From NCBI GenBank assembly GCA_030685235.1, contig MU839114.1, positions 124,001 to 188,000 of the forward strand: a stretch of 64,000 nucleotides of DNA, written 5' to 3'. Positions within the stretch are counted from its first letter, which is position 1. Every line of letters starts with the position of its first letter. The notes under the pieces were generated by a model. That model searched no databases. It saw only the letters and a list, made by a program, of their open reading frames with translations, and had not been told where the DNA came from. Positions 20,381 to 31,710 of the stretch are shown here, piece after piece. The position numbers were made by a program, and so were the translations under genes. Source of the stretch: Copromyces sp. CBS 386.78. Its lineage: Eukaryota; Ascomycota; Sordariomycetes; Sordariales; Sordariaceae.

Positions 20381-23332
20381 ATGGCGGGGGGACAGGTAGT
20401 GGTGGCTGCAATGCCCGCAAGAGGAGGGCCACATGGAGGAACAGTGGGAGCATCTGCTTCCACGAACGCATCACTGATGGCAACGCTCAGACCTGAAGAG
20501 CGTCATGAACTCGAGCAGTACGAAAAGATCCTGCGCTTCCGCGATGAGGTGGTCAGCGGTACACATCCGCGCATTAAACCAACGCACGTTGGAAAACCGA
20601 CCAACGGCCCTGGCCCTGTCCCGCCAGCCAATGCCTCCGCCGCTTCAGCAGGCCAGGCGCCTGGAAGAGCAAAGCCGGCTGTGAATGGGAACCGCGCAAT
20701 GACTGATAACTTCCAGGCTTACCAGGCAAACCTCAAGAAGCCGGCGGTAAATTTGGGTGGACATGTGCCTGGCTTGGGGACCTTGTCCAACACTTCTAGC
20801 GAGCAGTCCAACCCCAAAGTCGAAATCAACCCGATACTGTTGGAGAAGTCGGATGATTTGATCAAAGCCGAAATTCAGCTGCAGAGACAGCGGATCGAGC
20901 GTTCTCTCCGCGAGGACCTTGAACAGCGGCGGGTGTCCCACAAAGGCGCCCTGCAACCGTCCGAGCAGCCTGCTGAGTTCGATATTGCGGATGTGTTGGC
21001 GAAAGCATTGATCCTGGTTCAAGCAAATGCTGCTCAAACTACTGATGACACTGTTGCTAACGCTTCAGCTTCGGGCGACTCATTCGATGACAACACCTTC
21101 TACTCGAGCCAACATGGCACGCCCGACTCTCACCACCAGTTGGCTCGCGTTCCCGACGAGTCCGAAGACGAGCAGATGCGCGATGGATCACCGTACGAAC
21201 CCGAGCTAGATCTCGAGCCCGTTGCTGTCCCAGCCGACCGACCCAAGCCTCCTCTCCCGACTGCGCCGGCAGCACCAACAAACCTCTTGAGCGCAAATGC
21301 TCAACAGCAGCAAGTACACAGCGCCTCTAGCAGCGCCAGCAGTGTTCCTCAACCGTTCAATGTAAACGTGCCGGGCACGTCGAGCGCAGCTACAAGTGTC
21401 AGCCGGGCCGCTCGCCAATTCCCTCTGTCCGAAGCTGTCAGTCCCCGTGATAGTGGCCCGGCAAGTCGATCCGAAGAGTCGACTCATACAGGAAAGGAAC
21501 GGGGTGGTGGCTCGCGAGACTTGTCGAGAGTTAACGAGCAGTTGTTGAGGCAGGCGTTAGGGCCTGAAGGGGGGTCCCCGGTTGTTCGTGCTCACAATCT
21601 TGCCCCTTTCGCACCCCAGCCATCTCGTGTCTCGCCCTTGCCTACTGCTGCTCTTGAACAGCCGATTGCTCTATCGGAGACTGGTGGTCGTCGGGCCACT
21701 CCGCCTCCGGCCCAGGGCGTCGCTGCTCTCAGGAAGCAACCCTCAGCGGTCTCTAGCCCGGAAAGTTCACCCCACGGAGGAGAAAGGCCTGGGGAGAGGA
21801 AGAACAAGAAGAAAAAGAAGAGAAAGGCCGATCGACTTGCGGAGGCTGCTGCATCGCCGTACATTAAGCCTGAGCCGCGATCTCCATCTCCCATGTCAGC
21901 TCCCCAGTACACACGTCCGACCAAGCGTCAGAAACAGGGGCAACAACAACAAGGGCCTGACTATGATGATGCAAGGTATGGACAGCCAGGTTCCGTAGAG
22001 GGTGCCTACCAAGAGCCCCTGCAGCCAAGAGTACAGAGGGAGGAGCGGGTTGTGGGATATGAGCGGGAAATCGACCCTCGTCCTCGTCTCGAGGGCGAGC
22101 CTCTGCTCACTACCCCCAGGTATGAAAGGGTCTACTACGATGATCCCAGAGCACCACTCAGCAGTGGTCGGTTGCCCGGGTCGCCAGGCATGCATCCTTC
22201 CCCTTACGGTCCCCGTGAGGTGCGCGTTGCTCCGAGGAACGTGATCTACGATGTCCCTCCGGCAGATGATGGTTACTATCGCGATGTTCGTGCTGCTTCA
22301 AGGATGAGCATGCGCCCAGCAGCCTATCGTGAGCGCTCTTCACGGTCACCAGTTGCGTACGAGCGCGTTGCACAGCCAATGGCTCCTCCTCCCTGGGTGC
22401 CTGCAACTCGCATTGTCGTTGATGCTTTCGGTCGCGAGTACATCGAGCCGCCTCGGCCCCAAAGTGTGGTTGCGGAAAGACCTGAGATTGTGTATGCTCG
22501 TCCGCCGCCGCCACGCGCTGTTACCCGGAGGCCTGAAGGCTACGATGACGAGGTAATGGTTTACGAGCCGGCTTCACCCGCCGGTTATGCTCCTCAGCGA
22601 CGTGTGATTGCTCAGCCAGAGTACGTTACCCCTGAACATAGAGTGTACAGGGAGCGTGCTTATTCCACTCATCCCATGGGCCCGCCGTCCGGCGACTACG
22701 TGCCGTCCAGACTCAGGGTCGAGGGCCGGCCTGTTGTCGAGGTGCCTCAGGAGTACATCACGAGACAGGGCAGCGTTCGTCCCCCGGTGGAGCCCCCACG
22801 CTACGAGAGTGTCGCGGCTTACGACCTGCGGGCGGTTGACGAGCGTCCCCGCGAGTACTACGGCGGCAGAGCAGCTAGCGTCAGGCCAGTGGCAGAGGCA
22901 CAAATCCGCTACGAGCAGGCTCCTCCTCCTCTTGGCTACGAAAGACGCATGGGAGGAGAACCCAGCCTCAGGGAATACGCGACGATTCGGTCTGCAAGCG
23001 TGAGGCCCCCCATGGATGCGGCCAGGTATGAGATTAGAGGCGACTACGGAGCAAGGATGGGAAGCGTGCAGCCGGAGATGGCCGGCCGTGAATATCAGGG
23101 CCGTCAGGAAATAAGGAGGGAGGTTATGCAGCCGCCTCCGCCGCCGGTGGGAGGGCGCGCTTATAGTGTTTTCCCGCCTGAGCAGCCTCCTCAACAGGTG
23201 AGGCGTGGAGATGGTGGTGCGTATGGGGATGAGAGGTATTACGCGCAGCGGCCGCCTGTTCAGCAGCAGCAGGAGGATGATGAGGTTGTTTACTTGGATC
23301 GGCCTCCCATGCGAGATGCCTATCGGCAATGA
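20381..23332 (+). CDS. Uncharacterised disordered Arg/Pro/Tyr-rich protein
   Basis: Single-exon frame of 983 residues from the first ATG (20381, context CAACAGATGG); the open frame upstream begins with GTG. A short charged helix near the N-terminus (LRPEERHELEQYEKILRF, about 35-52) and a second around 150-180 (EIQLQRQRIERSLREDLEQ) are the only likely folded parts. Ser/Pro/Ala-rich sequence follows, then a strong basic nuclear-localisation-like cluster (KNKKKKKRK, about 472-480). The C-terminal 450 residues are rich in Arg, Tyr, Pro and Glu, with many YER/YD steps and a degenerate repeated (A/G)SVRP...YE block at about 797-910. No domain is recognised. Composition suggests a nuclear RNA- or chromatin-associated, phase-separating protein, which is inference. 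Confidence 0.85.
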   Translation: MAGGQVVVAAMPARGGPHGGTVGASASTNASLMATLRPEERHELEQYEKILRFRDEVVSGTHPRIKPTHVGKPTNGPGPVPPANASAASAGQAPGRAKPAVNGNRAMTDNFQAYQANLKKPAVNLGGHVPGLGTLSNTSSEQSNPKVEINPILLEKSDDLIKAEIQLQRQRIERSLREDLEQRRVSHKGALQPSEQPAEFDIADVLAKALILVQANAAQTTDDTVANASASGDSFDDNTFYSSQHGTPDSHHQLARVPDESEDEQMRDGSPYEPELDLEPVAVPADRPKPPLPTAPAAPTNLLSANAQQQQVHSASSSASSVPQPFNVNVPGTSSAATSVSRAARQFPLSEAVSPRDSGPASRSEESTHTGKERGGGSRDLSRVNEQLLRQALGPEGGSPVVRAHNLAPFAPQPSRVSPLPTAALEQPIALSETGGRRATPPPAQGVAALRKQPSAVSSPESSPHGGERPGERKNKKKKKRKADRLAEAAASPYIKPEPRSPSPMSAPQYTRPTKRQKQGQQQQGPDYDDARYGQPGSVEGAYQEPLQPRVQREERVVGYEREIDPRPRLEGEPLLTTPRYERVYYDDPRAPLSSGRLPGSPGMHPSPYGPREVRVAPRNVIYDVPPADDGYYRDVRAASRMSMRPAAYRERSSRSPVAYERVAQPMAPPPWVPATRIVVDAFGREYIEPPRPQSVVAERPEIVYARPPPPRAVTRRPEGYDDEVMVYEPASPAGYAPQRRVIAQPEYVTPEHRVYRERAYSTHPMGPPSGDYVPSRLRVEGRPVVEVPQEYITRQGSVRPPVEPPRYESVAAYDLRAVDERPREYYGGRAASVRPVAEAQIRYEQAPPPLGYERRMGGEPSLREYATIRSASVRPPMDAARYEIRGDYGARMGSVQPEMAGREYQGRQEIRREVMQPPPPPVGGRAYSVFPPEQPPQQVRRGDGGAYGDERYYAQRPPVQQQQEDDEVVYLDRPPMRDAYRQ

Positions 23333-26300
23333 GGCTAGGGAACCGTGAGGAGGATGAACCGAAAAGAAAAGCATTTGAAGGGAGTCGTTCAGTTTTCAGG
23401 GTTTTGGAAAACATGTGATAGACAAGATGTTCTATCCTTATGGTGCAGATGTGCATTTTCATCAGGATCATTACTCATGAAGGAAAGCGAAGCCAGAGGA
23501 TGATATGTTGTTTGAAGAGAGGTGTATATATATGTACCGCGGATGGAGAAACGGGTTGCATCAGCAGTGTCCAAAAAAGAGGTCAACGTGGTAGTCGAAA
23601 TACAGGCTGCGTAGTTGGAGTAGTATATAAAAGTTCACGAAATTGAATCAAGCGAAAGAAGCCAGATGAGTCGAAGAAGCAAACATGCATCGAGTCTCGA
23701 AATATTCCTTTGTCATCAGTAATGTCCGTCCGTTCCGTTGTCCGCTGTCCGTTGCCGACCGATCGGAACTGCGGATCCGAGCTCGCCCAGCAGAGCCCAG
23801 CAAAAACGTCATCACTCACCTTGCCGACTCCAACGACTCCACTGTTGACAACATCTCATGTTACGATACAGTATCCGGTTCCTTCGGACCTACGAGCATC
23901 GAGACGGGCATGAGTGCCTAGAAAACCGCTTGTGTACATAAAATGGCCAAGATACCTACATTGGAGTTCAAGCAGCTGGGTTGGATGAAAGGAACTTGTA
24001 GAATAAGCCTTGATCCGGTTTCCACTCAGCTAGCAGGCAAGGGAGGGTAAGGCAAGATGTAGGTATGTATGAATGAGCATGCTTGCAGTGCTGCACAGGC
24101 TTAATGAAGTGGCTGAGCCTGGCCAGCAGGGAACAAGATGCCGATGGTGAAGATCTGGGAACGACCGGATCTCCGCGAGGCATCCATCCATCCAGTTTGG
24201 CGGTTGACAGGCTTCACGGGTTGACAGTTGATACACTAGTTGTTTAAGTGTCTGGGAGAGCTGTAGATCGATCAGGGACAGGCACACAGGGACGAAGGGA
24301 CGAAGAAACGAAAGGGTCGATTTGGCGATCTTCCGTCTACATACACTAAGTCAGGTAGGGATGGAAGGGTGTTGCTCTTGGTACATAGTTCTTGGATAAT
24401 TTGCACCTCGCTCTATTTCTGTTACAATTTGACAACTTTTGTAGAATCCGGCATTTTTGTGGCAGTTTGATGCTGTGCTTTGTTCTGTAGTTTCTCAGCC
24501 TTGGGATCGAGTTGGAAGATGAATGAATCGGCCTTGATGCTGTCGTCTATGTTTAGGGCAAGCAAACATCTGAAACGGGCATTAAGGACACATGGGGCAT
24601 ATACTTGCATTATCAAGCAGTTCCCAGGTTTAGCAAGGTAAAGCAGGCGATGCAAATGCAGGTATATAGAATATTTTTGCCCGCTACGCATTCTGAACAA
24701 CAACCCCAACCGTGAACGGGTCCAAACTTTGGAACCTCATGCTTCAGGCCCGAACGATGTCAGGCAGTTAGTTTTCAGGCAAGGCACTGAATGGAAGGCT
24801 ACGTAGCCAAGACTAAGGTACGGTGGTGACGATCCATTCACTCTTCGGGGTAAGCTTGAGGGGAAAGGATTTTGTGTGATGACTGCTGCAGGTGTTCGGT
24901 GGTTTTCAAGTTTGTTCAACGGCCGTGACCGTGAGGGTTGTTGTTGATATGTAGTGAGGTGGTCAGCATTGGATAGGACCCCCGAAGTTCCCCAACGTAC
25001 CCTCGAATGTGGATACGTGTTGGAAAAGTGTGGTGTGCAGGTGTTCAACTCCCGTCGTCGGCATCTGCCTACCAACCAGCGGAGAAGAAAGGCGAGGTTG
25101 AGTTTCAAGTGTGTGATGTACAGATGCAAGCACCTTATCTAAAGACTCTTTTAGCGAAGTAGTTGTTGGGCTTGTCTGGCCTGGACATGGAATGGAGCCC
25201 TTCATTCCGCTGGATGTCTTACATCTTGATGTATAAGGTATGTGTCTGTCTCTCTGGCTTCCAGATATCGCGACTGCGTGAGGTCGACAAAAATCCTTCA
25301 GGCCCATGCCCGACTGTTGGTTGATGCTGACAGTGATGAGATACGACCATGGGATTGGAGATGGGTGATGTGTGAAAGCACACCTGCAAACGGTACTGCA
25401 CCGCCCACTCAGCGACTCAGGTGCTGCTGCCCACTTTTGCCCGCTGGTTGAGCCAGTCACGATGGAACAGACATTGGAAGCGCACAGACCAGCCCAAACT
25501 GCCAAGAACGACTTTCTCCCAAGTCTCCATCCAAATGAGCTGTCCAATGGCTCGTGCGGCGGCCGGGGGATCCACCTCTGGGCGTCTCCCGAAGTCTCCA
25601 CTCCCTCCACAACCTACCGTGACATGGTCCGTGCTCCCGTCGGTCGCTCAGCTTCCATCTCCCACGCTCCCCCCAGACATTCTTGACTGTGTGCGTGCCG
25701 TGTGCTTGAACTGTCCACCTACCGACTGGGCCATTGTGCTATTGAGCAAGCCAGGCCACCCTCGAGCCACTTTGAGCACCCCGTATCCTACAGCACTACC
25801 TTACCACCTCCAAGCAGTTCCTCCTCCTCCTCCGCGTCCGTCCTCCACCTTTTCCCCTCCCCCAACCCGAACACCACTGCTTCTGCATACATCCACCTAA
25901 GGAAAAGAGCATCCCACTTGCTTCTTTTCCGCTCTCTTTTCCTTTTTTCCGATTGTCAACTTCTTTGAGATACCCCCTTTTTTTCTCGTTTTCATTTCTG
26001 CGATTCGCGGCACGAGCCTTGCCGCCCTCTCCGAAGCGCCGCCCCCCAGTCGTGTCAAGTCATCATCACAAGCAGCAGCAGCAACACCAGCAGCATAGCA
26101 GGAGGAAGCAGCAGCAGCAGCAACAACAACAACACCAAACCAACAACAACAACACAGCATACATCCATACGCCTTTGCCCCGTTACGCTGCCCCTCGTTG
26201 TGGTTTCTCTTCCCACCCCCGCCATTATCCCCAAACGCACCACTACAGACATCCGACGAAAGAAGGCAGTGTGCAACAGGGCCAGGTACTTTTTACCTAC

Positions 26301-26473
26301 ATATAAAACAACAAGAAACCGGCACCGGCAACGACGCCCCCTTCGGTCTCTCTCTTTCTACAGTACACCAAACGCAGTGGCCTCATTTCCGGGCATACTG
26401 CTGACTTGGCCTCCCTGCCGCCCTTGTCATCCAGCCTGCTTCCCAGACGTGCACCTCCAGTCGCTCGACCACG
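23333..26473. other. 3.1-kb spacer and long leader of the KH gene
   Basis: No supported gene. A 215-codon open frame on the minus strand (24,963-25,610) lacks codon bias and is overlapped by plus-strand frames. The right third is CT-rich and contains a CAG/CAA trinucleotide tract at 26,072-26,155, so it is probably the transcribed 5' leader of the KH gene. Confidence 0.5.
26072..26155 (+). repeat. CAG/CAA trinucleotide tract in the KH gene leader
   Basis: Interrupted runs of CAG and CAA (with CAC and AGG interruptions) lie about 320-400 bp before the KH gene ATG. No stop-free frame connects them to the start codon, so they would be in the 5' UTR or promoter. Confidence 0.75.
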
Positions 26474-29400
26474 ATGAATAAACTAGCAAACATGCGTCAC
26501 TGGCCCGAGAGGATGAGCCCTAACTTTGGCATGTCCCGGTCGTCAATGGGCATGCCTCAAATAATGCACCAGCCCAAGATCGCTCCCCAGGGTCCTCCAC
26601 CAATCTCGAATCCTCAGCCTCCCGATGCCATGATTCACTACACGTTCAACGTCCACTTCGCCTCCGATCTCGCCGGCCCCGACACCGAGGACATTCTCCA
26701 CTCGACCACGGATGCCGTCCTTAGATGGACACATCCCGAGGATGCCCCCGATGACGTTCCAGTGTGGCAGCTTCCCGTGCATACGCAGAATGTCGAGAAC
26801 CTACGCCGCCGTTGCGAGGACATCACCAACAACCCAATGCCTATCGAGGCTCACCTCAGCGCGACCACTCCCAAGAATGGCCGCAACCAGGTCGTCACCG
26901 TGACTCTGTCAGGCACTGCCGATTGTGTTTACAAGACTCGGGAAACCATTTTGAACGAGACGCCCTCTCTGATGGTGGGTTATGCACGTGTCCCATATGT
27001 CTCTTTGTGACCCATTTCGCTAAATTAATACTGTCCAACAGCGCTGCACCCACGTTGATGTTGACGGCCACTTGGTTGCCGATCTCACAGAGGGCCGCCT
27101 GAAACCGTCCGTAACCGCCTTTCTGGATGAGGTCTCCAAGTTCTGTGGTGTTGATATCTTTCTCCTGGGCCCCAAGCTCACTCCCCTTGAGGACGGACTG
27201 AATGGAGGCTTGTCTATGCGCAGAGACCAGCGTTGGAGGGTGGCCATCTACGGTGACCACATCTCTGCTGAGCACGCCAAGTCCCGCGTGCTCATAAAGA
27301 TCGACCAACTTGTAGGCACTTTCTAAGGACTGTCTCGTGATATTGAATGCTTGCTAACAATATGACAGCTTGGAAGAATCGTTGATGCTGTCCAGATCGA
27401 TCTAAGCGTGCAACCGCTGCTGTGTGGCCGAAACCGGAAGAACATCAAGCACATCGAGTCTGCCACCAACACTGCTATCTACTTCCCCCCGTGCTTCTCC
27501 CACGCCTATGGATACTGCCCCCCTGGTGCCCTGCGCCGCAACCCTGACGAGGTCTTCATCACTGGCGAGACTCCCGAGGCCATTTCGCAGGCCAAGACGC
27601 GTATCCATCAGATCCTGACCACTATCAGACTCTTTGTCAAGGATGTCACGATCGCCATGCCCAAGATTGACAGCATTTTGCTGGGTCGGATGGACAAGGT
27701 GCGCAAGATTATGGAGACCAACAGTGTCTTCATCATGCTCCCTCCGCTTGCCTCCAGACAAGGCACGATTCGTTTCCAGGGCCCCGAAAACCTTCATGTC
27801 GAGCGAGCCATCCGCGAGCTCATGTCATTGGTAAGCTTTTGCTCCCTTTGTATGTATTTTTGAATTAACGTCAAAACTAATCCCTTTTCTAGGCTGGCCA
27901 ATTTTACCATGCATCCTGGTGGATCAGCCAGCAGGATCCTCGCCTGCTTCCCAGCGCCCAGGAGATCCGGGCCTTGCTCAGCGACGTTTGCGCCAACTCT
28001 GATGCCGATATCGCCTTCGATAAGGTCGCCTTTACGCTTACCGGCTCTGATGAGGCCGTCAAGGAGGCTCTCCAGGTCCTGTCGGACATCAAGTTCCTGA
28101 CCACAGCCCAGCACCAGATCCGTGTCAAGATTGAACTCGCCAATGAGCACAAGGAATTTGTGAGTGGCAAGAAGAACGGTAAGATTAACAAGATCATGAG
28201 TCACTGCAACGTTCAGATCGTCTTCGATAACTTCGGCGAGTACAACTTCAACATTGACGTCTTGGCGCACAACTACACTTCGATGAAGGAGGGCTTGACT
28301 TTGGTGGAGCAAGAGATGCCCGCGTCCATTTCCTTCCACGTCCCTGACCAGTATCATAAGCGTATTATTGGTATCGGCGGCCAGCACATCCAGCGCATCA
28401 TGAAGAAGCACTCTGTCTTCGTCAAGTTTTCAAACGCTATGGATCGTGGTGGAATGGGTCGCGATGATGATGACAGCCGTGTCGACAATGTGATTTGCCG
28501 GACTCCGGCTCGCAACGCCCAGAATCTCGAGCTCGTAAAGACCGAGATTCTGGAGATGGTTGACCGTGAGGTATGTCTCTACAGCTCTTGAGGGAATACC
28601 GATTCAGTAACTAACTCCCAAACAGGACTCTGAGATCACTACGCAAACCGTCAATGTCGATCGTCTTTATCACCGCCAGCTTCTGGCTCGCCTGTCCGAG
28701 ATCGAAGTGCTGGAAAAGAAGTACAACTGCAAGGTCAGCTTCCCCAGCACCGAGCAGGCTAGTGATGAGGTGACCGTTCAGGGACCTCAGTGGCAGGTCC
28801 CCATGTGCGCTGACGAGTTCTTGGTAAGTTTAAATCCCCTAGTCATATCGGGAAACCCATGGAATTGTGACTAACGGTACTGTCATAGGGCATGGTTCCG
28901 GATAAGCATGAGGTGGTTCTGGAGCACTCCGAACCCTTGGTCAAGTTCCTCTTGTCCCCTGAATTCCTTCAGAATATTGTTCCGAAGCTGAAGTCTCAGC
29001 ATGAGGTCCAACTCTCCGTACACGAGAACACCGAGGACCGCGCAGCCGATGCCGCTCCCACGGTCACTTTGCTGTGGGCCTTTACCCGCAACAACGCTGG
29101 CGGCCTGCGCGACGCTATGGACTTCCTCCATAGCCAATTTGCCACGGTTGGTATTGAACCGGTTGTCATCAAGGGTGCCATCCCCCGCCCCAGATCTGAT
29201 ACGTTCGAAGAGGCGCTTCAGTATTTCGACTCTAAGATTCTTCAGCATGTGGCTGCCCCTGTTGCTACGGATGCGCCTGCGACGCCTACGTTCGGCGAAG
29301 ACCTCGTCCGTGAGCGCAGCAACATTTTTGACCGCCTCCGCAAGCCCGGAAGCATGTCTCTTTCCTTCTTGGACCGCAGAAAGAACAGCTCTCACTCTGC

Positions 29401-29716
29401 GACCAACTCGTTCTTCAAGGGTTCCGCCAATGTCTCCAAGACTTCGTTGATTTCGATCGAATCATCCCGGAGCTTCAACGCTGATCGTAACCCGTGGAAC
29501 GACAGCGGTGTTAACCTCCCGGATGACGACAACAACCCTTGGGGCACTTCGCGTGTTTTCGAACCCAATGGCCTTATTCACAAGCTGGCCATCCCGATGG
29601 GTGGAGATTCTACTCCACGCCACGGCACCCGCCATTCTGGCGATAGCGGGCGCCCTTCCACGTCTCATTCTACCAATTCAGGATACCCCGGCCCTCTTTC
29701 TGGGCCATTTCGTTAA
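26474..29716 (+). CDS. Multi-KH-domain RNA-binding protein
   Basis: Six coding exons (26474-26974, 27042-27311, 27369-27830, 27893-28570, 28626-28823, 28889-29716) with introns of 55-67 bp give 978 residues. Sequence-specific single-stranded RNA binding is expected, probably in the cytoplasm. Several KH modules are visible. One clear GXXG loop is GIGGQHIQRI at about 571-580, followed by a typical FVKFSN strand. More divergent copies occur around CGRNRKNIKHIE (276-287), LGRMDKVRKIME and KKNGKINKIM. The C-terminal region (from about 800) is Ser/Asn/Pro-rich and disordered. The repeated KH layout resembles vigilin, Bicaudal-C and fungal Khd4-type proteins; I cannot assign which. All introns are phase 0. 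Confidence 0.93.
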
Positions 29717-31710
29717 GTTCATTCCGCTATCGAGATTTTAGACTTTACGGATCGTTTCGTCACTTGCGAGGAAAAAAAAGAAATACCCCTACGGCTGGAT
29801 ATACCCAACGGCGTACAATACCCCGGTAGTTGCTCTTCTGCATTTGGTCGGCTGCGTTCTTGTCCTTTTTCCTCTTGTCTCTTGTTGCATTTCTTTTCTG
29901 ATCCTGGCCCTTCGGGGGCAATGGGAAGATGGGGGTTTTCACTGGCTTCGTTTGCTCTTTTGCGAAACGAAATGATGGCGCGTTGTGTTTACCGGGGTGG
30001 GTAAAATCACGAGACCGTCTCGCCTTTGCGGGAACCCGAGCCTCCACAAATTGATGGTGGGGAAATGGGATTTGCAAAAGGTAATCTCTTGCATCTTATT
30101 TCACGTCAGATGAGAGAGGACAAAAAAGGCCGTCATGTGGGATGATGGTTTTGTTGTGACAGGATGGATGGCGGCCACGCATACGGGAAAGATACCACCT
30201 ATAAAGATACCACTTTGAGTTTTTTTGCACGCGTTCGACAGTTTGTTCCGACTCTTTTTTTGTTGTTCCTGTTTCAGTATTACTATATCCTTGCGTCTAT
30301 CTGTCTATGTCTTTCTGGTTTATCTCTATCGTATATCAAATACCACCTAGCGTTTTGGCTTCTGAAGCTGGCGGTCGAGGAGCGACCTTTCGATATCCTT
30401 TGTTCGTGTCTTGACAGAGGATCAAACGTTGACTTTCACTCGTTATCATGTGGGTATCACGGGTGACAGCGATAGTTCGTGCGAGGGCTTTCATCTGAGT
30501 AAGAGAAGGAATTGGAGCCAAGTTTTCAAATCACTGGGTGGATGGAAGAACGCGTCTCGATTATCAGGTTCTGGTTTGGTGCTTATGGGATTTGGAGAAG
30601 GTGTAGGTGGAAAAGGGGAAAACACAAAAGACAAGAGAAGGCTCAGATACCCAGCGGAAAGAAATATATCAGCGTTTGCATTATGAACAATACAAGGGCT
30701 AAATGCTGGTCCCGAGTGTGGTCAGCGGTCTGTCACGGTATGTGTGAACATGTGGTTGTGTTGGTTTCTGTCCCTCATCATAAATCCAGTCAGGGGCAGA
30801 GATGGAAGGGAGCTCAACGGAAGCCAACGGGCAGTTATATGAAGCTGGAGCTTCTCGATCAAAGTACACAAAAGGGGCCAACGATAAGATCAACCGTTCG
30901 GTAAACAAAACAAACAACAACCTGTCCTGCCCTGCCAGGCCAAAAAGCCTAGATCTTCCATCCTTTCATCCCCCCAATCTTGGATTGTCAGGGGCAAATG
31001 TCGTGTCAATCCGGATGGCTCCAGTCGGGAGAGTCGGGGGTTAACCTGTGGGGTGCTGTTAAGGCACCCGCTGTAGTCGCGGGGCACAGGCGCTAAAGCG
31101 CGTTAAGGCGCCCAATGAATGGCGCGGGCGTCCCCTGACGCGGCGGGAATCATCACTGGCGAAGTGACTCAGATATCGGCCTGTAGGGTGGTGGGGAGAC
31201 CGTCGAGTTAGCATTGGGGATGCCCGTGGAGCGAGCCGCAAGCCCGCAACACTTTTTCGGTTCCTCCACCCACAGACACAACCTAACCAACCTTCTGAAA
31301 GAACCCGCTTGGCCTGTTCCGTCTTATCGTTTATCGACAACCGCGTTTCCCCTTCCACCGTGACGCCCCCGGGGCTTTCCAATGATACTCAGCTTCTACG
31401 AATCGACACCTTGACGGAAAGCCGCAACTCTGGCCGAAACAAGCACCAACACCAACCCCGCCGCCGCCGTCTCTCGGTCATCCTGCGCCGTCCTCGCTCG
31501 TTTTGAGCTCGTCCGAGTCCGAGAGCCTTCAGTGGCCCCGGCCTGCTCCGTTGCTCCCCTGCTGTATCACGTCACCGATGTCTACCATTGCTGATGGGGA
31601 TTGCCGCTACCGATTTCTCAACCCTTAGCATATCCACCAGTGCATGCCACTGCTCTGGCAACTTATAATATTGGAATTACAGATTACTATCCTCTTCATC
31701 ATCGCCCAGT
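29717..31710. other. 2-kb spacer between the KH gene and upf2
   Basis: No supported gene. It presumably contains the KH gene 3' UTR and the upf2 promoter and leader. Near 31,050-31,115 there is a GC-rich pair of near-identical 12-mers, each within a small hairpin (described separately). Confidence 0.5.
31051..31114. repeat. Paired GTTAAGGCRCCC repeats with hairpin potential
   Basis: GTTAAGGCACCC (31058-31069) and GTTAAGGCGCCC (31102-31113) are 44 bp apart and differ by one base. The first forms a hairpin with GGGTGC at 31,051-31,056. The second lies in an imperfect GGCGC...GCGCC dyad. It is about 600-650 bp upstream of the upf2 ATG; function unknown. Confidence 0.6.

Noticed and set aside
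24963..25610. 215-codon open frame on the minus strand, the longest unassigned spacer frame
   Set aside because: No codon bias, no domain, overlapped by plus-strand frames of similar quality, and the 5' region opens with splice-like rather than start-like sequence.
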